64,000 nucleotides of DNA from Erythrobacter sp. BLCC-B19 (GTDB lineage: Bacteria; Pseudomonadota; Alphaproteobacteria; Sphingomonadales; Sphingomonadaceae). The notes below the pieces were generated by a model. It saw only the letters and a program-made list of their open reading frames with translations. It did no database searches and had not been told where the DNA came from. The stretch spans positions 2,688,001 through 2,752,000 of the forward strand of contig NZ_CP117516.1 in NCBI RefSeq assembly GCF_028621955.1, written 5' to 3'. The position numbers were made by a program, and so were the translations under genes. Shown piece by piece: positions 38,797 to 47,808 of the stretch. The stretch's first letter is position 1. Each line of letters begins with the position of its first letter.

Positions 38797-40380
38797 TTAT
38801 TCGGACAGCGCCACCGGCCCCGCCGGGCGGGTGTTCTTCTTCATCAGGAGCGCGAGCGGCGCGGCGGCCAGCGTGATCCACATCATCAGCCAGAAATCGT
38901 CGATATAGGCGATCATCGCCGCGTGCCGGTTCACCTCGGCATCGATCAGCGTCATCGCGCTATCGCCCAAGGCCTGAAAGCGGTCGATGGTCGAGAAGTC
39001 GATGATGTTGCCGGTCGCGGCCGTGATGTTGCTCCCGAGGTCTTCGTGGCTGGTCTGAATGTTGCGGGCGAGCAGCACCGTCATCCACGCGATCCCGGCC
39101 GATGCCCCCAGCGAGCGGAACAGATTAAGCAGGCTCGACCCGTCGGTGCGGAGCATCGGGCTGAGGGTCGCAAAGGCGCTCACCTGCAAGGGGATGAAGA
39201 CCAATCCCATACCCAGACCTTGCAGCAAGCCGCTGACGATCACGTGCAGCTCGTCCACATCGAGCGACCAATGCGCCATTTGCCACAGCGAGAAAGCGCA
39301 AATCAGAAAGCCGCTCGCTACCACCGGCCTTGCATCGACCCCGCGCCGCATCAGCAGCCCCGAGACCTGCATCGAGACCAGAATGCCCACCCCGCGCGGC
39401 ATCAGCACGATGCCGGTGTCGATCACGCCGTAGCCGAACAGGTTCTGGAGCATTGGCGGCAGCAGCGCCATTACCGCAAACATCACGATCCCGATCACGA
39501 TCATGAAGGCGAGCGCGATGGCAAAGTTGCGGTCTGCAAACAGCGCGCGGTCGAACATGGGCGCGCGCGCGGTGGCGAAGTGGATCACCACCATCCACGT
39601 CGCCGACAGCATCAGGAACAGATAGATCCAGATTTCGCCCGAGGCGAGCCAGTCTTCCTGCTGGCCGCGATCGAGCATCAACTGGAACGCGGCCAGCGCG
39701 ACGGCAAGCAGCAGGAACCCCGCCAGATCGAACCGGCGCGCGCGCTTGGGACGCCTGGGCAGGTAGGCGATCAGGATCGCCAGCGATGCAATGCCGACCG
39801 GCAGGTTGACGAAGAACACCCAGCGCCAGTTTGCGGTCTCGGTCAGCCAGCCACCAAGGATTGGCCCAAGGATCGGGCCGATCATTATTCCCATACCCCA
39901 CACCGCCATGATCTGCGGATGGCGCGATGGGCGGGTGGCATCGAGCATGAAGGATTGGGAGAGCGGCGCAATGAATGCTCCCGCGACGCCCTGCAAGGCG
40001 CGAAAGGCGACCATCTCTTCAAGGTTCTGCGCGATTCCGCACAGCATCGAGGCAAGAATGAACCCGGCGACCGAGCCGATGAACAGCAGGCGCGCGCCGA
40101 TGCGGTCGGCCAGCCATCCTGTCAGGGGCAGCGCCACAGCCGAGGCGATGATGTAGCTCGTCAGCACCCAGGTGATGGTATCGACCGTCGCGCCGAGCGA
40201 GGACTGCATGTGCGGCAGCGCGACATTGGCGATGGTGGTGTCGAGGATCTGAAGCAGCGAGGCGGCCATCACCCCGACGATCATCAGCGGATAATTGCCG
40301 CTCTCCAGTTCCGCCACATCCGGCGGCGGGGAGGGCGGCGCGGGCACCTCGCCCGCCTGCGGGGCGGCGTGGCTGGCCAT
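38797..40380 (-). CDS. emrB: DHA2-family MFS multidrug transporter (EmrB-like)
   Basis: The 527-residue protein has about 14 membrane helices and the DHA2 motifs LDTTIANVALPHMQ and WLADRIGARLLF. It starts 1 bp after the EmrA-like gene. With the adaptor it would export hydrophobic compounds across both membranes, with an outer-membrane TolC-type channel encoded elsewhere. The substrate is unknown. Confidence 0.92.
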   Translation of the reverse strand: MASHAAPQAGEVPAPPSPPPDVAELESGNYPLMIVGVMAASLLQILDTTIANVALPHMQSSLGATVDTITWVLTSYIIASAVALPLTGWLADRIGARLLFIGSVAGFILASMLCGIAQNLEEMVAFRALQGVAGAFIAPLSQSFMLDATRPSRHPQIMAVWGMGIMIGPILGPILGGWLTETANWRWVFFVNLPVGIASLAILIAYLPRRPKRARRFDLAGFLLLAVALAAFQLMLDRGQQEDWLASGEIWIYLFLMLSATWMVVIHFATARAPMFDRALFADRNFAIALAFMIVIGIVMFAVMALLPPMLQNLFGYGVIDTGIVLMPRGVGILVSMQVSGLLMRRGVDARPVVASGFLICAFSLWQMAHWSLDVDELHVIVSGLLQGLGMGLVFIPLQVSAFATLSPMLRTDGSSLLNLFRSLGASAGIAWMTVLLARNIQTSHEDLGSNITAATGNIIDFSTIDRFQALGDSAMTLIDAEVNRHAAMIAYIDDFWLMMWITLAAAPLALLMKKNTRPAGPVALSE

Positions 40381-40381
40381 G

Positions 40382-41464
40382 TCAGTTGCTGGTCGCGCCG
40401 CTTCCGGTGAACACCGTCACCTCGCTTGAGAGGCCCGCAATCAGGGCGCGCGGGCTTTTGCCCTCAAGCGCAATGCGCACCGGCACGCGCTGCGTGACCT
40501 TGACCCAGTTGCCGGTCGCGTTCTGCGCCGGGAGCACCGAAAACTCGGCCCCCGTGCCCGCCCCGATGCTGGCGACCCGGCCCTTGAGGACGAGATCGGG
40601 ATAGGCGTCAAACCGCACCTCGGCGCGCTGGCCTACGGCCATCTCCCCAAGGTCGGTTTCCTTGAAGTTGGCCTCGACATAGGTGGAGCCGGCGCGCACC
40701 AGCGTGAGGACGGGAAGATTGGGCACGACTTGCTGGCCGACCTGAAGCCGGTCTGCCTGGGCGATCCGTCCGGCGGCGGGCGCGCGCACTTCGGTGCGGC
40801 GCAGCGACAGTTCAGCCGTCGCGCGGCTCGCCTCGGCGGCGGCGACCTGCGGGTTCTTGCCTGGCACCGCAGCCCCGGTTGCTAGCCGCGCGCGCGCCTC
40901 GCTCTGGCGGTCTTGCGCCTGCTTGACGGCCTCGCGCGCCTGCACCACAGCCTGCTCGGCTGCCTCATAGTCCGCCTTGGTCGAAAAGCCCTTGTCGCGC
41001 AGTGCCCTGACCCGCTCGAACCGCGCTTCGGCAAAGGCGACATCGCTGCGGGCTGCCTCGATGTCCGTCCCGGTCAGCTCCGATGCGTTGCTGAGCGCGG
41101 TGACATTGGCCTGAGCCCCGGCGATGGCGGCATTGGCTTCGGCAATCTGCAGCCTGAAGGGTTCAGGATCGATGCGGAACAGCAATTGTCCGGCCTGCAC
41201 TTCCGATCCGTCCTCCACCAGCGCCTCGACGATCCGTCCGCCGACCTCGGCGCTGACAGCGATCATGTCCTGTTTGATATAGGCATTGTCGGTCGAGACC
41301 TGGCCCTGAAGGCTCTGCCAGTAGAAGAGAGCGCCGGCGGCCAGCGCCAGCGGCACCGCCAGCATCAACGCCCAGCGGCCCCATGGACGCCGGGTCGGTG
41401 GGGGCGCGGCAAGCGGCGTTGCGGCGGCGGTATCGGGCGCGTGGACGGGATCGGCTTCAGCCAT
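40382..41464 (-). CDS. emrA: HlyD-family periplasmic adaptor (EmrA-like)
   Basis: The 360-residue protein has one N-terminal membrane helix, a biotinyl-lipoyl-like segment (DNAYIKQDMIAVSAEVGGRI), a coiled coil, and a beta domain (YVEANFKETDL). The start MAEADPV at 41464 overlaps the end of marR by 8 bp. An upstream extension lies inside marR and is not family-like. Confidence 0.92.
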   Translation of the reverse strand: MAEADPVHAPDTAAATPLAAPPPTRRPWGRWALMLAVPLALAAGALFYWQSLQGQVSTDNAYIKQDMIAVSAEVGGRIVEALVEDGSEVQAGQLLFRIDPEPFRLQIAEANAAIAGAQANVTALSNASELTGTDIEAARSDVAFAEARFERVRALRDKGFSTKADYEAAEQAVVQAREAVKQAQDRQSEARARLATGAAVPGKNPQVAAAEASRATAELSLRRTEVRAPAAGRIAQADRLQVGQQVVPNLPVLTLVRAGSTYVEANFKETDLGEMAVGQRAEVRFDAYPDLVLKGRVASIGAGTGAEFSVLPAQNATGNWVKVTQRVPVRIALEGKSPRALIAGLSSEVTVFTGSGATSN

Positions 41465-41900
41465 GGGCGACCTCCGGCTGGCGGGCGGCAAGGAGATTGG
41501 CGGCGATACGGTCCAGCATTTGCGCGAAGACCGCACGCTCGTCCGGCGCGAAGCCTTCGAGCATATCCTCGGTCAGCCCTTCGACGCTCATCCGCAGCCG
41601 GGAGACGATCCCGCGGCTCTTGTCGGTGAGGTGGAGGATCCGCGCGCGGCGGTCAGCCGGGTCGGCCTGCCGTTCGATCCAGCCTGCATCTTCCAGCCGA
41701 TCGACGATACGGGTGAGGGTGATCGGCTCGATCTCCAGCCGCTCGGCATAGAAGGCCTGATTCTGATCGGGATGGCGTTCGAGCGCCAGCAGCAGCCGAG
41801 CTTGCGGGCCGGTCAGCCCGATCCCGCGCACGCGATCGTCAAACAGGCGGCGCAGTTGGCGCGAATTGTCGGCGAGTCGGTAGCCTGTCTCGATGCTCAT
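41457..41900 (-). CDS. MarR-family transcriptional regulator
   Basis: The 147-residue winged-helix protein has the recognition region LEIEPITLTRIVDRLEDAGW and the wing RQADPADRRARILHLT, typical of MarR repressors of emrAB. It heads the marR-emrA-emrB operon and likely represses it, since a matching inverted repeat lies in its own promoter. The ATG is only 7 nt from the -10 box, predicting a leaderless message. The upstream frame is antisense to the divergent hydrolase. Confidence 0.9.
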   Translation of the reverse strand: MSIETGYRLADNSRQLRRLFDDRVRGIGLTGPQARLLLALERHPDQNQAFYAERLEIEPITLTRIVDRLEDAGWIERQADPADRRARILHLTDKSRGIVSRLRMSVEGLTEDMLEGFAPDERAVFAQMLDRIAANLLAARQPEVAHG

Positions 41901-41907
41901 GCGTGCC

Positions 41908-41936
41908 CTTATAATAAGTGGGCTTACTATATTCAA
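41908..41936 (-). promoter_or_regulatory. marR-emrAB promoter with embedded operator
   Basis: On the minus strand a -35 TTGAAT (41936-41931) and a -10 TATAAG (41913-41908) are 17 bp apart. An inverted repeat fills the spacer: TATAATAAG at 41910-41918 and CTTACTATA at 41923-41931, with 8 of 9 pairs matching and a TGGG centre. A MarR dimer bound here would block RNA polymerase. The AT-rich site stands out strongly. The divergent hydrolase start at 41979 could be controlled too. Confidence 0.65.
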
Positions 41937-41978
41937 GCGGACTGGCCGCGATCCGCGAAGATCGCTAGCAGGCGGGGC

Positions 41979-42740
41979 ATGACCCACACGACCGAGCATT
42001 TCGCCAGTTTTGACGGCACCCGCCTTGCGATCCACACCGAAGGCGAGGGCCGCCCCGTGATCCTGCTGCACGGGCTGTTCTCCTCGGCGCAGATGAACTG
42101 GATCAAGTGGGGGCACGGCGCGCGGCTGGCCGCGGCCGGGTTCCGGGCGATCATGCTCGATTTCCGGGTGCACGGCGAAAGCGAGGCTCCGCGCGAGGCC
42201 AGCGCCTATCCCACAGGCGTGCTGGTGCGGGATGTGGCGGCGCTGGCCGAGCATCTGGCGCTGGAGCCGGGCGGATTCGATCTTGTCGGATTCTCGCTCG
42301 GCGCGCGCACCGCGATCCACACCGTCGCCCACGGTATCCTCGAACCGCGCCGTCTGGCGATCTGCGGGATGGGTGTGGCAGGTCTGGCCGGGTGGGAGCG
42401 CCGTGCGGACCATTTCAAGCGGGTGATCGACGAGTTCGACACCATCAGGCCCGGCGATCCGGCCTATACCGCGCGCACCTTCCTCAAATCGCAAGGGGTC
42501 GACCGGGTCGCGGCGCGGCTGCTGCTTGATGCGATGGATGATTTCGATCTCGCCCGGCTGGCCGATATCACCATGCCCACGGCCGTGATTTGCGGCGACG
42601 AGGATTTCGACAATGGCTCTGCCGAAGAGCTCGCCGCATTGCTGCCGCAGGCGCGCTATGTCGCGGTGCCGGGCACTCACATGAACAGCGTCACCAAGCC
42701 CGATTTGGGCGTGGCCATCGCGGAGTTCCTCGCCGCTTGA
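41979..42740 (+). CDS. Alpha/beta hydrolase
   Basis: The 253-residue cytoplasmic protein has HGLFSS (oxyanion), the nucleophile elbow GFSLGA, the acid region CGDEDFDNG and the histidine in PGTHMNSV. The substrate is unknown. It is divergent from marR and shares its regulatory region, so it may belong to the same response. The start is the ATG at 41979. Confidence 0.87.
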   Translation: MTHTTEHFASFDGTRLAIHTEGEGRPVILLHGLFSSAQMNWIKWGHGARLAAAGFRAIMLDFRVHGESEAPREASAYPTGVLVRDVAALAEHLALEPGGFDLVGFSLGARTAIHTVAHGILEPRRLAICGMGVAGLAGWERRADHFKRVIDEFDTIRPGDPAYTARTFLKSQGVDRVAARLLLDAMDDFDLARLADITMPTAVICGDEDFDNGSAEELAALLPQARYVAVPGTHMNSVTKPDLGVAIAEFLAA

Positions 42741-42804
42741 TTCCCGCGCCCGAGGGGTTCAAACCGCTCGCCATTGTCATCTGACAGACGGGAATGTTGA
42801 ACCT

Positions 42805-44667
42805 ATGAAACCTGCCGCCACCGCGCTGCGCTGTGCTGCTGCCGCGCTCGCCATCGCCTTTGCTGCTCCGCTTGCCGCCGAAGAGGCTGCCGCACCGGCT
42901 GCGACCGCGTCTGCCGCAACCTATCCCGAAACGCCCGAAGGCGCGAAGGCATGGCTCGCCATGGTTGAGGCCGATCTGGCCGCCTTTGCCACCGAGTTCG
43001 CCCATGTCTCGTGGATCAATGCGACCTACATCACGCACGATACCGATACGCTTGCGGCCCGCTATGGCGCGGAGCTGACGGTCAAACAGGTTGGCTATGC
43101 CGGCGAGGCCGCGCGTTATGCCCGCGTTGCAGGGCTGGACGCAGAGACCCGTCGCAAGCTCGATATGCTGCGCAATTCGATCAGCCTGCCCGCGCCTAGC
43201 CGCGCAGGGGCAGCGCAAGAGCTGAACGATATCGCCACCCGTCTCGGATCGGCCTACGGACGCGGCAAGGGCACCTTGAATGGCCAGCCGATCAACGGCA
43301 GCGACATCGAGGCCGAGATGGGCAATCTCGAGCGCACGCCTGACGAACTCAAGGAAATGTGGGTCAGCTGGCACGACAATGTCGGCGCGCCGATGCGCAA
43401 AGATTACACCCGGATGACGGCGCTCGCCAACGAGGGCGCCAAGGAACTGGGCTTTGCCGATTTCGGCGCGATGTGGCGGTCGGGCTATGATATGCCCCCC
43501 GAACAGTTCGCCGCCGAGACCGAGCGGATGTGGCAGGAAGTGAAGCCGCTCTACATCGCGCTCCACACCTATGTCCGGCGCAAGCTCAACGAGAAGTATG
43601 GCGATGCCGTCCAGCCGCGCACCGGCCCGATCCGCGCCGATCTGCTCGGCAATATGTGGGCGCAGGAATGGGGCAATATCTATCCGCTGGTCGCCCCCCA
43701 GGGCGCGGGCGATATCGGCTATGATCTCACCGATCTGATCGTGAAGAAGAACCTCGACGCGCTCGGCATGGTCAAGGTGGGCGAGCAGTTCTTCTCCTCG
43801 CTCGGCTTCGCCCCGCTGCCTGCCACTTTCTATGAACGCAGCCAGTTCCTGAAGCCTGCCGACCGCGAAGTGGTGTGCCATGCCTCGGCCTGGAACATCG
43901 ACAATGTCGACGATCTGCGCATCAAGATGTGCATCAAGCCCAATGCCGATGACTTCATCACCATCCACCACGAGCTTGGCCACAACTACTACCAGCGCGC
44001 CTACAACCAGAAGGATTACCTCTATCTGACCGGCGCCAACGACGGCTTCCACGAGGCGATCGGCGACATGATCGCGCTGTCGATCACGCCCGAATATCTG
44101 GTGCAGATCGATATGCTGGCGGCCGAGGATGTGCCCAGCGCCGACAAGGATATCGGCCTGTTGCTGCGGCAGGCGATGGACAAGGTCGCCTTCCTGCCGT
44201 TCGGCCTGCTGCTCGATCGCTATCGCTGGGGGCTCTATGACGGCTCAATCCCGGAAGCCGCGACCAACACGGCGTGGAACGACCTGCGCCGCGAATATCA
44301 GGGCGTGGTGCCGCCCGCGCCGCGCTCGGCCGAAGGGTTCGATGCGGGGGCCAAGTATCACATCCCCGGCAATGTCAGCTACACCCGCTACTTCCTTGCG
44401 CGGCTGCTCCAGTTCCAGTTCTACAAGGCCGCCTGCGACACCGCCGGATGGGAAGGGCCGCTGCATCGCTGCTCGTTCTACGGCAACAAGGAAGTCGGCG
44501 CGAAGCTCAATGCGATGCTGGAAATGGGGGCGTCCAAGCCCTGGCCCGACGCGCTCGAAGCCTTCACCGGCGAACGCCAGATGAGTGGCAAGGCGATGGC
44601 GGAATATTTCGCCCCGCTCAAGAAGTGGCTCGACGAGCAGAACAAGGGCGAGAAGGCCGGTTGGTAG
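42805..44667 (+). CDS. M2-family peptidyl-dipeptidase (ACE-like), exported
   Basis: The 620-residue protein has a signal peptide of about 25 residues (ending PLAAE). The zinc site is HHELGH (His389, Glu390, His393), with the third ligand in GFHEAIGD about 25 residues later, as in angiotensin-converting enzyme homologues of bacteria. It would release C-terminal dipeptides in the periplasm. Its last bases overlap the probable start of the next gene. Confidence 0.93.
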   Translation: MKPAATALRCAAAALAIAFAAPLAAEEAAAPAATASAATYPETPEGAKAWLAMVEADLAAFATEFAHVSWINATYITHDTDTLAARYGAELTVKQVGYAGEAARYARVAGLDAETRRKLDMLRNSISLPAPSRAGAAQELNDIATRLGSAYGRGKGTLNGQPINGSDIEAEMGNLERTPDELKEMWVSWHDNVGAPMRKDYTRMTALANEGAKELGFADFGAMWRSGYDMPPEQFAAETERMWQEVKPLYIALHTYVRRKLNEKYGDAVQPRTGPIRADLLGNMWAQEWGNIYPLVAPQGAGDIGYDLTDLIVKKNLDALGMVKVGEQFFSSLGFAPLPATFYERSQFLKPADREVVCHASAWNIDNVDDLRIKMCIKPNADDFITIHHELGHNYYQRAYNQKDYLYLTGANDGFHEAIGDMIALSITPEYLVQIDMLAAEDVPSADKDIGLLLRQAMDKVAFLPFGLLLDRYRWGLYDGSIPEAATNTAWNDLRREYQGVVPPAPRSAEGFDAGAKYHIPGNVSYTRYFLARLLQFQFYKAACDTAGWEGPLHRCSFYGNKEVGAKLNAMLEMGASKPWPDALEAFTGERQMSGKAMAEYFAPLKKWLDEQNKGEKAGW

Positions 44668-45146
44668 GCGGGCGCGCGTTGCAGGTGGTGGGCTGGCGCG
44701 AACGCGTCAGCCTGCCAGAGCTTGGCCTAGAAGGGATCCCGGCCAAGATCGATACCGGCGCGCGAACGTCATCGCTCCACGCCCATGTGCTGGAGGATTT
44801 TCAGCGCGGCGGCGAGCGCTTCGTGCGCTTTGCGGTCGACTGGGGCGGGACACGGCATTTCTGCGAGGCGATCCATGTCGATGTGCGCGGCATCACCAGC
44901 AGCAATGGCGATCAGCAGCGGCGCTTTGTCATAAAGACGCCGCTCAGAATCGGTAATCTCACTTTCAGGGCGGAAATCAGCCTGGCGGATCGGTCCCAGA
45001 TGCAATTCCCCATGCTGATCGGGCGCACCGCGCTCAGGCGGCGCATGGTGGTGGATAGTGGCCATTCGTGGCTGCAATCGCCGGGAAATGCAGCTATGCG
45101 CCCGACCCCCGCCGGCCAGACGCCGGACTTGAAAGGCATTCCATGA
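44661..45146 (+). CDS. RimK-associated aspartyl-protease-like protein (DUF785)
   Basis: The frame holds the conserved set [16 protein letters not shown] (with the DTGA aspartyl-protease signature) and [20 protein letters not shown] and VVDSGHSWL. It is about 160 residues long. This is the small protease-like partner often encoded next to RimK, called ATP-dependent zinc protease in databases. The start is uncertain: TTG at 44661, inside the M2 gene end, or GTG at 44685 or 44688. The stop overlaps the rimK ATG by 4 bp. Confidence 0.82.
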   Translation: MVGGRALQVVGWRERVSLPELGLEGIPAKIDTGARTSSLHAHVLEDFQRGGERFVRFAVDWGGTRHFCEAIHVDVRGITSSNGDQQRRFVIKTPLRIGNLTFRAEISLADRSQMQFPMLIGRTALRRRMVVDSGHSWLQSPGNAAMRPTPAGQTPDLKGIP

Positions 45147-46048
45147 AAATCGCGATGCTGGCGCGCAACGCCAACCTCTATTCGCACCAGCGGCTGAAGG
45201 AGGCTGCCGAAGCGCGCGGCCATACCTTCGACATCCTCAACACCTTGCGCTGCACCGTCCACATCGCCAGCCACCGCCCGCAGGTGTTCTACAACGGCGC
45301 GCCGATAGCGGCCTACGACGCGGTGATCCCGCGGATCGGGGCGTCGATCACCAACTATGGCCTCGCGATCCTGCGTCAGTTCGAAATGGCCGGGATCTGG
45401 TCACTGAATGAAAGCGTCGCCATCGGCCGCAGCCGGGACAAGCTGCGCTCGCTCCAGATCCTCGCTAAGCATGGTCTCGGCCTGCCGCTCACCGCCTATG
45501 CCAATGATCCCAAGGCGGCCGAGGAGATCATCAGGGCGGTCAAAGGCCCGCCGGTGGTGATCAAGCTGATCGAAGGCACGCAGGGCATCGGCGTGGTTCT
45601 GGCCGAGACGATGAGCAGCGCCAAGTCGGTGATCGAGGCCTTCCGCGGGGCTAACGTCAACATTCTGGTGCAGGAGTTCATCAAGGAAGCCGGCGGCACC
45701 GACATTCGCGCGCTGGTGGTGGGCGGCAAGGTGGTCGCAGCGATGAAGCGCACCGGCGCGCCGGACGAGTTCCGCTCGAACCTCCACCGCGGCGGCAGCG
45801 CGCAGGTGATCAAGATCACCCCCGAGGAACGCTCGACCGCCGTGCGCGCAGCCAAGCGCATGGGGCTGAATGTGTGCGGGGTCGATATGCTGCGCAGCAA
45901 TCATGGCCCGGTCATCATGGAGGTCAATTCCTCCCCCGGCCTTGAAGGGATCGAGAGCGCGACCGGCAAGGACATCGCCGGCCAGATCATCGACTTCATC
46001 GCCGCCAACGCAAAAGGCGGTGCGACCAAGACCAAGGGCAAGGGGTAG
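45143..46048 (+). CDS. rimK: RimK-type ATP-grasp ligase (S6 glutamate ligase family)
   Basis: The 301-residue ATP-grasp protein matches E. coli RimK in length and motifs: [36 protein letters not shown], and the metal site [14 protein letters not shown]. RimK adds glutamates to the end of ribosomal protein S6 and can also make poly-glutamate. rpsF lies 4 kb away on the other strand. It is coupled to the DUF785 gene (ATGA). Confidence 0.92.
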   Translation: MKIAMLARNANLYSHQRLKEAAEARGHTFDILNTLRCTVHIASHRPQVFYNGAPIAAYDAVIPRIGASITNYGLAILRQFEMAGIWSLNESVAIGRSRDKLRSLQILAKHGLGLPLTAYANDPKAAEEIIRAVKGPPVVIKLIEGTQGIGVVLAETMSSAKSVIEAFRGANVNILVQEFIKEAGGTDIRALVVGGKVVAAMKRTGAPDEFRSNLHRGGSAQVIKITPEERSTAVRAAKRMGLNVCGVDMLRSNHGPVIMEVNSSPGLEGIESATGKDIAGQIIDFIAANAKGGATKTKGKG

Positions 46049-46128
46049 GGGGTAACAGGAGCGCCCTTCCTGCTCGACATGGCCCGGCACTTACCCTAAA
46101 ATTCAGGCACTTGGAGGAGGGCGCTGGG

Positions 46129-47037
46129 GTGATCCGGATAGTTGTGCTGGCTCTGGGCCTGCTTGTGTCGCCCCCGTTACTGGCGCAGTCACCCCCGCGC
46201 GAGGTCAATATCCAGATGGGGTCGGAAGCCGGTTGGGTGCCTTCCGACACGCTCGAACAGCAGGCAAGGGCCGCCTTTGATCGGTTCAATGCCCTGACGG
46301 AGGCGGGCGACTATCCTGCCGCCCACGCGATGCTGAGCGACAGCTTTGCCGCGGCCTATCCGCTCGCCCGTTTCGGCGAACAGCGTGAAGAGGGTAGGAT
46401 AGCCCGAGGCGCGCTTGTGTCGCGCAAGGTGCTGCAGCTGACCTGGGCCAAGGATCCGCCCGGCGCTCCGGTTCCGGGCATTTTTGCCGTGTTCGACAGC
46501 AGCGCACGGTTCGCGCAGGCCGAGCGCTTCTGCGGCTACACCGTTCTCCATCTCGCGCCCGGTGCCAGCGATTTCCGGGTGATGCGGATTGAGGAAAACG
46601 GCCTCGACGATGCGACCTTTGCGGCCATCGCAGCCCAGCACAGCCCGGTGCAGGCGTTGCTGGTGTGGCGCCTGCTGGCGCGCTCTTGCCCTAATTTCAC
46701 GCCCGAACCGCTGCCTGCCGATCTGTCGGCGGGGATCGAATATACCAGCGTTGCCGAGGCCCGTACCGCGGTTGCGGTTCGCCCCGGCATCGACACCCGC
46801 ACGATCAATGGCTGGACGGTGCTGACCGACGAGGCCGCGCGCGCGATCTGGTCATTCGCGCCCGAAAGCTCGCCTGCCTACCCCGCCGTGATCAAGCGCT
46901 GGGTTGATGCGGTGGGCGAGAATGCCTCGGCCGCACGCATGGCGATGCTGTGCGAAGGCGACAAGCGGACCTGCGATGCCGCGATGGACGACATGGCTCT
47001 CAAGAACGGCTTTACGCCGGTGTCCTTCGAGCAATAG
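46129..47037 (+). CDS. Exported DUF4019-like protein
   Basis: The 302-residue protein has a signal peptide (about 21 residues, ending LLAQS). The region EAGDYPAAHAML, FGEQREEGRIARGALVSRKV and VPGIFAVFDSSARFAQAERFCGYTV resembles DUF4019 domains, followed by a second part without recognised similarity. GTG at 46129 is taken as the start, with GGAGG 11 nt before it; TTG at 46111 is an alternative. It is convergent with the SDR gene, leaving 12 bp. Confidence 0.72.
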   Translation: MIRIVVLALGLLVSPPLLAQSPPREVNIQMGSEAGWVPSDTLEQQARAAFDRFNALTEAGDYPAAHAMLSDSFAAAYPLARFGEQREEGRIARGALVSRKVLQLTWAKDPPGAPVPGIFAVFDSSARFAQAERFCGYTVLHLAPGASDFRVMRIEENGLDDATFAAIAAQHSPVQALLVWRLLARSCPNFTPEPLPADLSAGIEYTSVAEARTAVAVRPGIDTRTINGWTVLTDEAARAIWSFAPESSPAYPAVIKRWVDAVGENASAARMAMLCEGDKRTCDAAMDDMALKNGFTPVSFEQ

Positions 47038-47049
47038 CCCGCCGCTGCG

Positions 47050-47808
47050 TCAGGCGTTGCGCGCCATCAGTCCGCCGTCGACCGGGATCGCGACACCGGT
47101 GATGTAGCTGGCCGCCGGCAGCACGAGGGACAGCGTCATATGCGCAACCTCCTCGGGCTCGCCATAGCGTCGCAGGGCGGTGCGGCGCTTGGCGAAGATC
47201 GCCTTGTGCTCCTCGGCGACAGCATCGGTCATCGCGGTGCGGATCGGGCCCGGGCAGATGCAATTGACCGTGATGCCTTCGGGGCCGAGATCGACCGCGA
47301 GGCCGCGCGTCAGGCCCACGACGCCGCTCTTGGCCGCGACATAGGGCGTATCGCCGGGGGTTGCGCCCAAGCCCTCGGTCGAGGCGATGTTGACGATCCG
47401 GGCCGCATCGCTCTGGCGCAGGTGGGGCAGGGCGGCGCGCACCATGCGCTGATGCGCGGTCAGCATCACCGCAAGCGCGCGGTACCAGATGTCCTCATAG
47501 GCGGGATCATCGAGGGCGCAGAAGCTCGAAACCCCGGCATTGTTGACCAGAATGTCGATGCGGCCAAAATCGGCAGCGATCTGCGCCACGGTGCGCGTGA
47601 TGGCCGCCCCGTCCGCCACATCGAGCGCATAGGCGCGCGCGCCCGCGCCGCATTCCGCCGCGACCGCCTCGCAGGCGGCAAGGTCGAGATCGACCACCGC
47701 CACCTGCGCCCCCTCGCTAGCGAACAGGCGCGCCGTCGCCCGGCCCATGCCGCTCGCCGCGCCTGTAACGATGGCGACCCGGCCCGCGATGGAGCGTGAC
47801 AGGCTCAC
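47050..47808 (-). CDS. SDR-family oxidoreductase
   Basis: The 252-residue Rossmann protein has TGAASGMGRATA at the cofactor site, NNAG, and the YVAAK catalytic pair. The GTG start overlaps the amn stop (GTGA, 47805-47808). The frame upstream runs through amn in another phase and is not coding. The substrate is unknown; the coupling with AMP nucleosidase does not suggest an obvious pathway. Confidence 0.88.
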   Translation of the reverse strand: MSLSRSIAGRVAIVTGAASGMGRATARLFASEGAQVAVVDLDLAACEAVAAECGAGARAYALDVADGAAITRTVAQIAADFGRIDILVNNAGVSSFCALDDPAYEDIWYRALAVMLTAHQRMVRAALPHLRQSDAARIVNIASTEGLGATPGDTPYVAAKSGVVGLTRGLAVDLGPEGITVNCICPGPIRTAMTDAVAEEHKAIFAKRRTALRRYGEPEEVAHMTLSLVLPAASYITGVAIPVDGGLMARNA

